From Rhodocyclaceae bacterium (GTDB lineage: Bacteria > Pseudomonadota > Gammaproteobacteria > Burkholderiales > Rhodocyclaceae), in NCBI GenBank assembly GCA_016791105.1, contig JAEUNM010000095.1:1-64000 (forward strand): a DNA stretch of 64,000 nucleotides, written 5' to 3'. The notes under the pieces are model-generated. The model saw only the letters and a list, made by a program, of their open reading frames with translations, searched no databases and was not told the DNA's origin. The translations under genes were made by a program, and so were the position numbers. The stretch's first letter is position 1. Every line of letters begins with the position of its first letter. Shown here piece by piece: positions 25,639 to 35,206 of this stretch.

Positions 25639-28600
25639 ATGAAAGAGCCAGACGCCCGAGCAGAGCAGCCCTCGTCCCCGCGCAGCGCGCTGCCATTGCG
25701 CCTGTTCCTGTTGTTGTTCGTGCCCGTTGCCGGCATCATTTTCGGCACTGCCTGGTATGTCGCGCAGACCCGCCTGGGCGAAGAAATTTCGCGCATTTCG
25801 GCAGCAGAAAAAGTGGCCATCGTACTGGGCGCAGGGCGCCTCGACGACGAACTGCGCGCACCGCTGCGCCACCTCACTTCACTCGCGGCAGAACATCCGC
25901 TGCAAGATCTGATACAGGGGCGCAAGCCGGTCGGTGCGGCCGCCGAGGCGGCTTTTCTAACCCTGGCATCGCGCAACCCGACCTATGACCAGGTGCGCTG
26001 GCTGGACGCAAACGGGCGTGAGCGCCTGCGCGTCAACGGGCATCACGGCACCCCGGAACTGGTTGCGCCGGAGCAGCTGCAGGATCAAAGCCAGCGCTAT
26101 TACTTTTCCGCCACTGCGGCGCTGCCGCCGGGCGCCATTTACGTGTCTCCGCTGGACCTGAACATGGAGCACGGCAAGGTCGAAATACCCTACAAGCCGG
26201 TGCTGCGGATAGCCACGCCGACCTATGACACCGAGGGCATACTGCGCGGCATTCTGATCATCAACCTCGACGCGCGCGAAATGCTCGAAGCGTTCGCCAC
26301 CAACGTCGGCGCCGCGCGCCCCCACGCAAGCTTGTTGAATAGCGACGGCTACGTGCTCAAAGGCCCCGATCCGGCTGCCGAGTGGGGCTTCATGTTCAAG
26401 CGCGAGGATAGCCTCGCCGCCACCGCGCCGCAGATTTGGGCGCGCATTTCGGCAGCGGCCGATGGACAAATCGTCGAGGACGGCATCTGGACCTGGCAGC
26501 GCGTCTATCCGCTCAAGTCCATGTCCGCGCTGCGCTCGGGCGCGCTTTATTTCACTGCCGTAGCGCGCGTACCGCCGCAGCAGATCGAGCAATTTCAAAG
26601 CCGCATCCGCGCCACCGTGGTACCGGTGGCCGCCCTCGCCCTGCTGCTGCATCTATTCCTGGCCGGCTGGCTGACGCGCGCGCTGGCGGCGCGCACGCGC
26701 GCCGAAGCCGACGCCGAACTGGCGCGGCGCGATGCCGACGCCGCACGGCTGTTGCAGCAGGCCGAAACGCGCTATCGCGTGCTGGCCGAGGGCAACGTCA
26801 ATGGCACCCTGGTGGCCGACAGCCAGGGCAGCATCGTGTATACCAACCCGGCGCTGGAACGCATGTTCGGCTATGACAGCGACGCACTGCTGGGCAAGCC
26901 GGTGGAAACCCTGCTGCCCGCGCAATTGCGCGCGCGCCACCTGGATTTTCGCGCCAGTTTCCTGCGCGCCCCGAGCGGACGCGCCATGGGCAGCGGGCGC
27001 GATCTGCACGCCATGCGCCGCGACGGCAGCGAATTTCCGGTCGAGGTCAGTCTTAGTCCCTTCACCGAACAGGGCACAACTTTCGTACAGGTCATGCTGG
27101 TCGATATTTCCGAGCGCAAGGCGGCCGAAGCCGCGCTGCGTGCCGCCACGGACCGCATGCAACTGGCTGCCACGGCAGCCGGATTGGGCATCTGGGAGTG
27201 GAACCTGGAAAACGACGACGTCGCCTGGGACGACTGGATGTGCGAACTGTACGAAGTACCGGAGGAGGATCACAACCCGGCCGGCTTCCAGCGCATTTGG
27301 CGCGAGCGCGTGCACCCGGACGACCTGCAGGAGGTCAAATCCAGACTGGCCGAAGCGATACGCGGCGAGCGCGACTTCGACGTCACCTTCCGCCTGCGCC
27401 TGCCCGGCGGCAAACTGCGCTACCTGCAGGCCATGTCCGCCACCCAGCGCGGCAAGGACAGCAAGGTGGTGCGCATGATAGGCGTGAATCAGGACATCAC
27501 TGCCCGCTGCGAACTGGAAAACCGCCTGCGCCAGGCACGCGACGCGGCCGAAGCCGCCAGCCGCGCCAAAAGCGATTTCGTGGCCAATATGAGCCACGAA
27601 ATCCGCACCCCGCTCAACGCCGTGATCGGCCTGTCGCAACTGCTGCTGGACACCGACCTGAATAGCCGCCAGCGCGACTACATGGGCAAAGTCCTCAGTT
27701 CTTCGCGCGCGCTGCTGGGCATACTGAACGACATTCTGGATTTTTCCAAAATCGAGGCCGGCAGCATGCACCTCGAAGCGGTGGATTTTCAGATCGACGA
27801 ATTGCTCGACACCACCTCCGATCTGTTTTCCGTGCGCGCCGAAGAAAAAGGCCTGGAACTGGTATTCGACGTATCGCCGGCGGTGCCCGAAACGCTCACC
27901 GGCGACCCCTTGCGCATGTCGCAAATCATCAACAACCTGGTCGGCAATGCGGTCAAGTTCACCGAACAGGGCGAAATACACGTCAAGGTGACGGCGGAAC
28001 ACGCGGCCGAAGACAGCGTGCTGCTGCGCGTGGCGGTGCGCGATACCGGCATAGGCATGACGCAGGACCAACTGGCCAGGCTGTTCGGCGCCTTTACCCA
28101 GGCCGACACCTCCACCTCGCGCAAATATGGCGGCACCGGACTGGGCCTCGCCATTTGCCGCCGTCTGGTCAGCCTCATGGGCGGCACCATAGGCGTCGAT
28201 AGCGTGCCCGGCCAGGGCACCACCTTCCACTTTTCCGTGCCCATGGCGGTGCCGCGCAACGTGCGGCGGGTGCGCGACCCGGGCGACCTGCGCGGCCTGC
28301 GCACCCTGATCGTGGATGACCAGGACACCTCGCTGGCGGTGATGGCCAATATCATGACTTCCTGGTCCTTCATCGTCACCGCCGCGCATGACGCACGCGA
28401 AGGCCTGGCACGCATGGACGAAGCCGCCCAGGCCGGCCAGCCGTTCGAACTGATCCTGATCGACTGGAAAATGCCCGGCATGGATGGCCTCGAAATGGCC
28501 GCCGAATTGCAGCGCCGCGTGCTGTCCGGCGTATTGTCGACAGCCCCCATCGCCATCATGGTGACCGCATTCGGCCGCGACCGCGTCATGAGCGCGGCCG

Positions 28601-29814
28601 AAGCCGGCAATCTGGATGCCGTGATAGACAAGCCGATCAAACCCGGCAGCCTGTTCGACACCATCATCAGCCTGCAGCGCGGTGCCGCCGGCGGCCCCAT
28701 CGCCGCACGCCCGGCGCCGCAGGAATTGGTGCAACTGACGCGCCCGATACGCGGCGCAAGCGTGCTGCTGGTGGAAGACAACACCACCAATCAGCTGGTT
28801 GCCTGCGCTTTCCTGGAAAAATTCGGCGTGGTCGTCGATGTCGCCGATAACGGCCTCGACGCCATCGGCATGGTAGTGGGCGGCAATTACGAACTGGTGC
28901 TGATGGATTTGCAGATGCCCGGCATGGACGGCTTCGAAGCCACGCGGCGCATACGCGCCACCGCCAAGGGCCACGACATGCCCATCCTGGCCATGACCGC
29001 CGCCGCGCTGCTGCAGGACCGCGAAGCCAGCCGCGCTGCCGGCATGAATGACCACATCGCGAAACCTATCGTCGATACCGAACTGGCCGCCGCGCTGGTG
29101 AAATGGATACCCGCGCGCGCGCAGCCTGAATCCCCCGCCGCAGACGCAACCGGCGCGCCCGCCACGCCGCGCACGGCGGCGTCCGACAACGCCCCCTTCG
29201 ACCTGCCCGGCCTGGACCTGGCGACGGCAGTGCACCTCGTGGACGGCCGCTGGGCATTTTTGCGGCGTGTGCTGCAGCGTTTTCACGCCGACTTCAGCGG
29301 CGCCCCGAAGCGCATCAGCAGCGCGCTTGACGAAGCGCGGCCGCAAGAAGCCGAGCGCATCGTGCATACCGTGATCGGCCTCGCCGAATGTGCCGGCAGC
29401 CGCAGCCTGCGGGAATACGGGATGCGTTTCGAACACGCGCTCAAGCACGGCGAAAGCAATGGCCGGAGCGAATTTCTGACCGAACTTGAACGCGTGCTGG
29501 ACGCCATCGCACCCATCGTCAATCAGCCGGGCGGCGCCCCGGCCGCTGCCGCCACGCTGGACCGGGCGCGCGCCGCCAAACTGCTACAGCAACTGCAGCG
29601 GGTGCTGGAAGACTTTTCGATCCCGTCGCACGACCTCATCGACAGCATTTCCATGACGCTCAAATCGCACGTGCCGGAACGCGTCATGGAATCCATGCTG
29701 CGCCAGATCGACCAGCTCGATTACGATGCCGCCTGTGAAAGCCTGGCGGAAATAAATCGCACCCTGAACCTCGCGCCGGACACGGACGCACAAGCCGCGG
29801 AGAGCACGACATGA
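25639..29814 (+). CDS. Membrane hybrid sensor histidine kinase with two receivers and an HPt domain
   Basis: 1391 residues from the ATG at 25639. A membrane helix at about 21-40 and another at about 335-355 enclose a periplasmic Cache-like sensor. Two PAS domains follow (about 385-505 and 510-630). The HisKA motif is [16 protein letters not shown] with phospho-His at residue 653; HATPase boxes are [16 protein letters not shown] and GGTGLGLAI. Two receiver domains follow, with [13 protein letters not shown] and [13 protein letters not shown]. The HPt histidine (about 1243) lies in [13 protein letters not shown], where the usual HxLKG lysine is missing. It overlaps the next gene by four bases (ATGA), so the two form a phosphorelay operon. 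Signal unknown. Confidence 0.92.
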   Translation: MKEPDARAEQPSSPRSALPLRLFLLLFVPVAGIIFGTAWYVAQTRLGEEISRISAAEKVAIVLGAGRLDDELRAPLRHLTSLAAEHPLQDLIQGRKPVGAAAEAAFLTLASRNPTYDQVRWLDANGRERLRVNGHHGTPELVAPEQLQDQSQRYYFSATAALPPGAIYVSPLDLNMEHGKVEIPYKPVLRIATPTYDTEGILRGILIINLDAREMLEAFATNVGAARPHASLLNSDGYVLKGPDPAAEWGFMFKREDSLAATAPQIWARISAAADGQIVEDGIWTWQRVYPLKSMSALRSGALYFTAVARVPPQQIEQFQSRIRATVVPVAALALLLHLFLAGWLTRALAARTRAEADAELARRDADAARLLQQAETRYRVLAEGNVNGTLVADSQGSIVYTNPALERMFGYDSDALLGKPVETLLPAQLRARHLDFRASFLRAPSGRAMGSGRDLHAMRRDGSEFPVEVSLSPFTEQGTTFVQVMLVDISERKAAEAALRAATDRMQLAATAAGLGIWEWNLENDDVAWDDWMCELYEVPEEDHNPAGFQRIWRERVHPDDLQEVKSRLAEAIRGERDFDVTFRLRLPGGKLRYLQAMSATQRGKDSKVVRMIGVNQDITARCELENRLRQARDAAEAASRAKSDFVANMSHEIRTPLNAVIGLSQLLLDTDLNSRQRDYMGKVLSSSRALLGILNDILDFSKIEAGSMHLEAVDFQIDELLDTTSDLFSVRAEEKGLELVFDVSPAVPETLTGDPLRMSQIINNLVGNAVKFTEQGEIHVKVTAEHAAEDSVLLRVAVRDTGIGMTQDQLARLFGAFTQADTSTSRKYGGTGLGLAICRRLVSLMGGTIGVDSVPGQGTTFHFSVPMAVPRNVRRVRDPGDLRGLRTLIVDDQDTSLAVMANIMTSWSFIVTAAHDAREGLARMDEAAQAGQPFELILIDWKMPGMDGLEMAAELQRRVLSGVLSTAPIAIMVTAFGRDRVMSAAEAGNLDAVIDKPIKPGSLFDTIISLQRGAAGGPIAARPAPQELVQLTRPIRGASVLLVEDNTTNQLVACAFLEKFGVVVDVADNGLDAIGMVVGGNYELVLMDLQMPGMDGFEATRRIRATAKGHDMPILAMTAAALLQDREASRAAGMNDHIAKPIVDTELAAALVKWIPARAQPESPAADATGAPATPRTAASDNAPFDLPGLDLATAVHLVDGRWAFLRRVLQRFHADFSGAPKRISSALDEARPQEAERIVHTVIGLAECAGSRSLREYGMRFEHALKHGESNGRSEFLTELERVLDAIAPIVNQPGGAPAAAATLDRARAAKLLQQLQRVLEDFSIPSHDLIDSISMTLKSHVPERVMESMLRQIDQLDYDAACESLAEINRTLNLAPDTDAQAAESTT

Positions 29815-30725
29815 ACCCCGCGACGGGCAAACGCGCCTATCTGCTCATCGTCGACGACACGCCTACCAATATCCAGTTATTGGCCGAAGCGCTGTCCACG
29901 CAGTACAAAATCCGCTTCGCCACCAATGGACCGAAAGCACTGCAGATGGCGGATCAGGCCGAGCCGCCGGACCTCATCCTGCTCGACGTCATGATGCCTG
30001 GCATGGATGGCTATGAGGTGTGCCGCAAGCTCAAGGAGAACGATGCCACGCGCAACATACCGGTCATATTCGTGACGGCGAAAAATGAAATCGAAAGCCA
30101 GGAGCGCGGCTTCAACGTGGGCGGCGTCGATTACATCACCAAGCCCTTCGACCTGGCCCTGGTGCGCGCGCGCGTGCGCACCCATGTCAATCTGAAATGG
30201 CGCACCGACCTGCTGGAACAGCTCGCCAATCTGGACGGCCTGACCGGCATTGCCAACCGGCGCCGCTTCAACGAAATGCTGGAAGCTGAATGGAAGCGGG
30301 CCGGTCGCGCGGACACCCCGCTCACCCTGCTCATGATGGACGTGGACCACTTCAAGCTGTACAACGACCACTATGGCCACGGTGCCGGCGACGACTGCCT
30401 GCGCGAAATTGCCGACGCGCTGGCCGCCGCGCTGCCGCGCACGGGCGATGTCGCGGCACGCTATGGCGGCGAAGAATTCGCCGCCATCCTGCCCGGCTGC
30501 AGCCGCGAGGGCGCGGCCGCAGTGGCAGAGCGCATACAAAGCCTGGTCGCCGCGAAAGTCATCCCGCACGCAAAATCTGCCACCGCCAGCAATGTCACCG
30601 TGAGCATAGGCACCTGCACGCTGGAGCCAGGCGACCCGCGTAGCCACACCGAGGTGCTGGAAGCCGCCGACCAGGCGCTCTATCGGGCCAAACAGGAAGG
30701 CCGTAACCGGGCGTATCACGTATAG
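29811..30725 (+). CDS. Response regulator with diguanylate cyclase (GGDEF) output
   Basis: 304 residues. Receiver domain at about 8-125 with phosphoacceptor Asp in LILLDVMMPGMDG. The GGDEF domain at about 135-300 has the catalytic signature RYGGEEF and an intact product-inhibition site RTGD five residues before it. It should make cyclic di-GMP when phosphorylated. Its start overlaps the hybrid kinase stop, so that kinase is the likely partner. Confidence 0.93.
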   Translation: MNPATGKRAYLLIVDDTPTNIQLLAEALSTQYKIRFATNGPKALQMADQAEPPDLILLDVMMPGMDGYEVCRKLKENDATRNIPVIFVTAKNEIESQERGFNVGGVDYITKPFDLALVRARVRTHVNLKWRTDLLEQLANLDGLTGIANRRRFNEMLEAEWKRAGRADTPLTLLMMDVDHFKLYNDHYGHGAGDDCLREIADALAAALPRTGDVAARYGGEEFAAILPGCSREGAAAVAERIQSLVAAKVIPHAKSATASNVTVSIGTCTLEPGDPRSHTEVLEAADQALYRAKQEGRNRAYHV

Positions 30726-30787
30726 GTGCGCCGGCGGCCTGGTCGAGGACTGGCGTCATCCACCGCGCCGGGCGATCAGCCACACCC

Positions 30788-30977
30788 CTTGGGGGCGTGG
30801 GCGTCTCGCCCGCGCAATCACCGCACGGCCGCTTCCCGCGGGCGGGACGCCCGCGCCCCCAGCTTCGGGCTTGATGCAACCCGCCGGCCGATCACGCACA
30901 CCTTTGGGGGCGTGGGCGTCTCGCCCGCGCAATCACCGCACGGCCACTTCCCGCGGGCGGGATGCCCGCGCCCCCAG
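30788..30977. repeat. Two copies of a 115-bp hairpin repeat
   Basis: Two direct copies (about 30788-30862 and 30903-30977), each an inverted repeat. A left arm GGGGGCGTGGGCGTCTCGCC pairs with a right arm GGCGGGACGCCCGCGCCCCC across about 20 bases. The same unit recurs at 38.1-38.5 kb, and a degenerate one at 35.1 kb. The interval 30726-31006 between convergent genes holds no gene. Confidence 0.85.
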
Positions 30978-31006
30978 AGAAGCGCGCACGGTAACGCGCC
31001 CCGCGT

Positions 31007-31663
31007 TCAGAACTCCATATCCAGATCGTCGATCTGTTCCGGCTCGCCGCGCGCCGCTTCCAGCCAGGGGGCGAACAGCGGCCATTGCATGATGGTTTTC
31101 ACATAGCCCGCGGCGCGCCCGGGCAAGGTCACGTCGTAAGTGGCGAAGCGCGTCGCCACCGGCGCGAACATCGCGTCCGCCATGTTCGGCTTGGCGCCGT
31201 ACAGGAAGGGGCCGCCGTGCGCCGCGAGGCAGTCGTTCCAGATTTCCGCGATGCGTTCGATGTCGCCGCGCGCGCCGGCCCACAGCTTGTACTGCGCATA
31301 GTGGGCGCGCAAATTCATGGGCAGGGCGGAACGCAGATTGGCGAAGCCGGAATGCATTTCGCCGCAGATCGAGCGGCAATGCGCGCGCAAGCCCACGTCC
31401 TTGGGCAACAGCCCGGACTTGGGGCGAATTTCGTGCAGGTATTCGGCGATGGACAAGGTGTCCCACACCGCCACGCCGGCGTGCTGCAACAGCGGCACGC
31501 GGTAAGACGGCGACAGCAGCAGCAGTTCCGCGCGCACGTTGGGGTCATCCACCGGAACGGGCACTTCTTCTATGTCCAGTCCGGCCATCTGGCACAGCAG
31601 CCAGCCGCGCAAGGACCAAGAGGAATAGTTTTTGCTACTGATCGACAGGGTGGCTTCGGCCAT
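31007..31663 (-). CDS. Glutathione S-transferase family protein
   Basis: 218 residues from the ATG at 31663 (MAEATLSISSKNYSSWSLRG), with AGGAGAAAT upstream. The N-terminal thioredoxin-like domain has NYSSWSLRGWLL, where a serine cluster takes the place of the catalytic Ser/Tyr, and the cis-Pro segment YRVPLLQ. The GSH-binding WDTLSIAEYL follows. The C-terminal helical domain ends about residue 215. The substrate is unknown. Divergent from phaZ with 80 bp between them. Confidence 0.88.
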   Translation of the reverse strand: MAEATLSISSKNYSSWSLRGWLLCQMAGLDIEEVPVPVDDPNVRAELLLLSPSYRVPLLQHAGVAVWDTLSIAEYLHEIRPKSGLLPKDVGLRAHCRSICGEMHSGFANLRSALPMNLRAHYAQYKLWAGARGDIERIAEIWNDCLAAHGGPFLYGAKPNMADAMFAPVATRFATYDVTLPGRAAGYVKTIMQWPLFAPWLEAARGEPEQIDDLDMEF

Positions 31664-31743
31664 TTCCAGATTTCTCCTCGTGTTGCCTGATGCGGCAGTG
31701 ATGGGCGTCAGGCGCATGCAAAATTTGAGCCAGGGAACCCAGC

Positions 31744-32961
31744 ATGCTTTATATGACTTACGAAGCACACAACAATATGGCCGAACCGGTGCGCACGTTG
31801 GCCGCGCATGGGGTGGCGCTATTGAAGCGCCTGCGCCCCGCGGATTCATCCAAAGGCTGGATGGACAACCTTTATGCGGCGCTCGATTTACTTGCCCGCA
31901 CGCGCGTCACGCATACCCGCCCGTCCTTCAATATTCCCCACATACAGGTCGGCGAGCGCACCGTTCCGGTGCACGAGGAAGTGGCCTGCACCATGCCTTT
32001 CGGTACCTTGCTGCGTTTTGTCAAAGCCGATGCGCAGCCGCAGCCGCGCGTGCTGGTGGTGGCGCCCCTGTCCGGCCACTTCGCCACCTTGCTGCGGGAT
32101 ACCGTTGCCACGCTGCTGATAGACCACGACGTCTATATCACCGACTGGCACAACGCGCGCGACGTGGACCGCCAGCACGGCCGCTTCGGCTTCGACGAAT
32201 ATGTGGAGCACGTGATCGGCTTTCTGCAGGCCATGGGCCCCGGCACCCACGTCGTGGCGGTGTGCCAATCCTGCGTGCAAACCCTGGTGGCGGCCGCCGT
32301 GCTGGCCGAACAGCACAGCGATTGCCAGCCGCGCAGCATGACGCTCATGGCCGGCCCGGTCGATACGCGGGTCAATCCGACCAAGGTGAACGAACTGGCC
32401 ACCTCCAAACCCATCAAGTGGTTCGAGCGCAATCTGATCGCCACCGTGCCGCGCACCTATTCCGGCAAGTGGCGCCGCGTCTATCCGGGCTTTCTGCAGC
32501 TCACCGCCTTCATGAGCATGAATATCGAGCGCCACATCAAGGCGCATGAGGACATATACGTCGCGATTGCCAATGGCGACAAGGAAAAAGCCAAGGCGCT
32601 ACAGGATTTTTACGAAGAATATTTCGCCGTGCTGGATTTGTCGGCAGACTTTTATCTGGAAACCGTACGCTACGTGTTCCAGGAATACCGCCTGCCGCTG
32701 GGCACCCTGGAATGGCGCGGCCGCCGCGTCAATCTGGGTGCCATCAAGCGCACCGCGCTGCTCACCGTGGAAGGCGAGCGCGACGACATCTGTTCGCTCG
32801 GCCAGACCGTCGCCGCGCACGATTTATGCACCGGCCTGCGCCCCTATCTGCGCCACCATCACATGCAGCCCGGGGTCGGCCACTATGGCGTATTCGCCGG
32901 CAAACGCTGGCGTTCGCAAATCTATCCGGTGGTACGCAACCTCATCCTGCAGAACGACTGA
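31744..32961 (+). CDS. phaZ: Intracellular PHB depolymerase
   Basis: 405 residues, the usual length for intracellular (native-granule) PhaZ. No signal peptide. The nucleophile region is VAVCQSCVQTL; Cys174 is the likely active-site residue, matching the cysteine-type box of Cupriavidus PhaZ1. The C-terminal PGVGHYGVFAGKRWRSQIYP carries the catalytic histidine. It degrades stored PHB in the cytoplasm. The gene converges on the cupin gene with a 9-bp gap. No TGTTGC-type box was found upstream. Confidence 0.92.
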   Translation: MLYMTYEAHNNMAEPVRTLAAHGVALLKRLRPADSSKGWMDNLYAALDLLARTRVTHTRPSFNIPHIQVGERTVPVHEEVACTMPFGTLLRFVKADAQPQPRVLVVAPLSGHFATLLRDTVATLLIDHDVYITDWHNARDVDRQHGRFGFDEYVEHVIGFLQAMGPGTHVVAVCQSCVQTLVAAAVLAEQHSDCQPRSMTLMAGPVDTRVNPTKVNELATSKPIKWFERNLIATVPRTYSGKWRRVYPGFLQLTAFMSMNIERHIKAHEDIYVAIANGDKEKAKALQDFYEEYFAVLDLSADFYLETVRYVFQEYRLPLGTLEWRGRRVNLGAIKRTALLTVEGERDDICSLGQTVAAHDLCTGLRPYLRHHHMQPGVGHYGVFAGKRWRSQIYPVVRNLILQND

Positions 32962-32970
32962 GGCGCCCGC

Positions 32971-33438
32971 TCAGTTGCCTATGCGGGTGGCGCCGCCGCC
33001 TTCGAAGTCGGGCAGCGCCACGCCGGTTTTCTGCCCTTCCGCGCCGGCATAAATGATGAGCATTTGTGCCGGCTTGCCGCCGGTCGGGCGCGCATCGTGC
33101 AGTTCGCGCGCCGGTACGGCGACCGCATGGCCGGCCTGCACTTGCAGGCGCTGGCCGTCGCGGCGGCGAAATTCCACGCCGCCTTCCAGCACGTAAATGA
33201 CGGCCGGCACGGCCGCCTCGTGCCAGCCGGTGCGCGCCCCCGCGGCGAGGTTAATGCGCTGAACGCTCAGTTGCGCCGGACCGGCCGGATAAACGATGGG
33301 CAAGCCGTCCCAGGCGGTGGTGGATTTGAGCAATTCGGTGCTCACCACGCCGGGCTCCGGTTCCAGCGCCAGCGCGCCGGTACAGACAGCGCCCGCGAGT
33401 GCCAGCAAGCTCAGTTTCAGTCGGAAGGATTTGGGCAT
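32971..33438 (-). CDS. Secreted cupin domain protein
   Basis: 155 residues. An N-terminal signal peptide is visible (KSFRLKLSLLALAGAVCTGALA, cleavage before LEPEPG). The body is a single cupin barrel: AGARTGWHEAAVPAVIYVLEGGVEF and the second motif GHAVAVPARELHDARPTGGKPA. The first motif has one His and an Ala where a second metal-binding His often sits, so metal binding is uncertain. Probably periplasmic. Function unknown. Confidence 0.85.
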   Translation of the reverse strand: MPKSFRLKLSLLALAGAVCTGALALEPEPGVVSTELLKSTTAWDGLPIVYPAGPAQLSVQRINLAAGARTGWHEAAVPAVIYVLEGGVEFRRRDGQRLQVQAGHAVAVPARELHDARPTGGKPAQMLIIYAGAEGQKTGVALPDFEGGGATRIGN

Positions 33439-33474
33439 TGCGTAAGCTCCTTTGCCTTGCAGAACACGCTGCGA

Positions 33475-33735
33475 CTAACCGCCGGACAGGGCCGCCACGA
33501 TGAGCACCTCGTCCGCCGCGGCCAGCGGCACGGCCAGGGTCAGCGCCGGTTGGCGATTCACATAGATGCGGATATGCACGCGGATGCGCTCCTGTTCATC
33601 CACGATGCGAAAGCGCAGGCCCGCGTAGCGCCGGTCCAGGTCGGCCAGCAGTTCGGCCAGGGTGGCGCCCTCCGCCTCGCATTCGGAGGCGCCGCCGGTA
33701 TAGCCGTGCAGCGGGCTGGGGATGATTACGCGCAT
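33475..33735 (-). CDS. MoaD/ThiS-like ubiquitin-fold protein ending in Gly-Gly
   Basis: 86 residues (MRVIIPSPLHGYTGG...) with the beta-grasp pattern LAELLADLDRRYAGLRFRI and the C-terminus VLIVAALSGG. The terminal di-glycine is the feature that ThiS/MoaD proteins use for adenylation and sulfur transfer. The start overlaps the end of the beta-propeller gene by 10 bp, so the two are coupled. No molybdopterin or thiamine gene is near. The function is open. Confidence 0.8.
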   Translation of the reverse strand: MRVIIPSPLHGYTGGASECEAEGATLAELLADLDRRYAGLRFRIVDEQERIRVHIRIYVNRQPALTLAVPLAAADEVLIVAALSGG

Positions 33736-34862
33736 GGCGGGCTCGATACGGCCTGCACCGACAGAATGGGCGGCAGGTGGGCGGCGATCTGGCGCCAGTT
33801 GGCGCCGGCCTTTTCGCCCACCCACAGCTCGCCGCTGCCGGTGCCGAAATACACATTGGGCGCATCCTGCGCATCCACGCACAAGGCCTGGCGTTTCACG
33901 GTAAACCAGGCATGTTGCGGCGGCAGACCGCGGTCCTGGCGCTGCCAGCTGGCGCCGCCGTCGCTGGAACGATAGACCGCCGGTCGCCCGTCCAGACAGG
34001 TGCGCGGCCACACGTCGGTACCGTCCATGGGGAATACCCACAGCATGTCCGGATCGCGCGGATGCAGCGCGAGGCCGAAACCGATGTCGCCGATGTCGCG
34101 CGGCATGGCGTCGCCTATGCGCGTCCAGCGCGTAGCCGGGCGGTCCAGCCGGTAAATGCCGCAATGGTTCTGCTGGTACAGGCGGTCCGGCTGCGCGGGG
34201 TGCACGGCCAGGCAGTGCGGGTCGTGCCCGTAAGGCGTGTCCGGTTCCGGCAAAAACGGCGCCGCGACGCCGGCATTGAGCGGCGTCCAGTTCGCGCCGC
34301 GATCCGTGCTTTCGAACACGCCGCCGGTGGAAAGCGCCACATACAGGTGCGCCGCGTCGCGCGGATCGACGGCAATGCTGTGCAGAATGGAACCGCCCGG
34401 CACTTCCATCACCGCGTGCTTGATTTGCGGATACAGCCCGTCGTTGAAGCCGGCCACGCCGTCCCAGGTGAGCCCGTCATCTTGCGAGCGGAACAGGCCG
34501 GCCGGCGAACTGCCGGCGTACCACACGCCCGGCTCGCTCGCGTGCCCGGCGCAAAAACAGAACACGTGGCCCACGCTGCGCCCGCCCTCGCCTTCCACCT
34601 TGGGGAATGCCGGCGGCCGCTGCGCCTCTTGCCACTCTTGCGTGCCGGCCGCGCGCCGATACACGGTCGGCCCCAGGTGGCCGGCTTTGGCGGCCATCAG
34701 CCAGGTGCCGCCGCGTGGATCGGCGCGGATTTCGTTGACCGACGAACCCAGAAAATACGGCCCGGCCAGCGTCCATTGCGCACGCGCGGCGTCGCTCGTG
34801 AATACGAAAGCGCCTTTCGAGGTGCCAACCAGCAATACCGTCGCGGCAGACGAATCAGTCAT
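33726..34862 (-). CDS. Beta-propeller protein with BNR/sialidase-like repeats
   Basis: 378 residues from the ATG at 34862 (MTDSSAATVLLVGTSKGAFVF), with CAGGAG upstream. Asp-box-like motifs recur: SQDDGLTWDG, STDRGANWTP and SSDGGASWQR. These fit a sialidase/VPS10-type propeller. No signal peptide is visible, so it is probably cytoplasmic. The catalytic residues of true sialidases are not evident. It shares an overlap with the ThiS/MoaD-like gene, a pairing that suggests a joint but unknown role. Confidence 0.85.
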   Translation of the reverse strand: MTDSSAATVLLVGTSKGAFVFTSDAARAQWTLAGPYFLGSSVNEIRADPRGGTWLMAAKAGHLGPTVYRRAAGTQEWQEAQRPPAFPKVEGEGGRSVGHVFCFCAGHASEPGVWYAGSSPAGLFRSQDDGLTWDGVAGFNDGLYPQIKHAVMEVPGGSILHSIAVDPRDAAHLYVALSTGGVFESTDRGANWTPLNAGVAAPFLPEPDTPYGHDPHCLAVHPAQPDRLYQQNHCGIYRLDRPATRWTRIGDAMPRDIGDIGFGLALHPRDPDMLWVFPMDGTDVWPRTCLDGRPAVYRSSDGGASWQRQDRGLPPQHAWFTVKRQALCVDAQDAPNVYFGTGSGELWVGEKAGANWRQIAAHLPPILSVQAVSSPPCA

Positions 34863-35206
34863 GCGAATCTCCTGTTGAATTGCGGCCTGGTGCTGCGTCG
34901 CAGAGCCCGGATTGTCATTTTGAACCGGCTTGGCTGATTGCGGCAGAGGGCGTGCCCCCATGCTGCGCGTGGAACTGCGGTACCGACGTCGCTAAGGCAG
35001 TGCTTGCGGCGAAAAAATCCGCGCGGAGGTCGAGCATGGGCTTCCCGCGAACCGGCAGCGCGCTGCCCCACGTGCCTGGATAAAACGACAAGCGCCCTCG
35101 CTCTGGCGCGGCCCTGGGGGCGTGGGCGTCTCGCCCGCGAATCCCCCGCAGGACGGCCGCGCACGGGCCAAATACCCGCGCCGCAAAGCGACCCCATGCC
35201 GCCCGC
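34863..35206. other. Intergenic stretch with a degenerate copy of the 115-bp repeat
   Basis: No gene is visible. The left arm of the hairpin repeat is clear at about 35114-35139, but the right arm (to about 35182) has decayed. It sits between two minus-strand genes, downstream of recG's stop on its far side. Confidence 0.6.

Noticed and set aside
26653..29448. A 931-codon open frame on the minus strand
   Set aside because: It is entirely antisense to the hybrid histidine kinase, His/Gly/Gln-rich in a way typical of reverse frames of GC-rich genes, and shows no family motif.
33475..34164. A longer frame (229 codons) ending in the ThiS/MoaD-like protein
   Set aside because: The upstream part lies out of frame within the beta-propeller gene; only the last 86 codons have family character and a suitable start.
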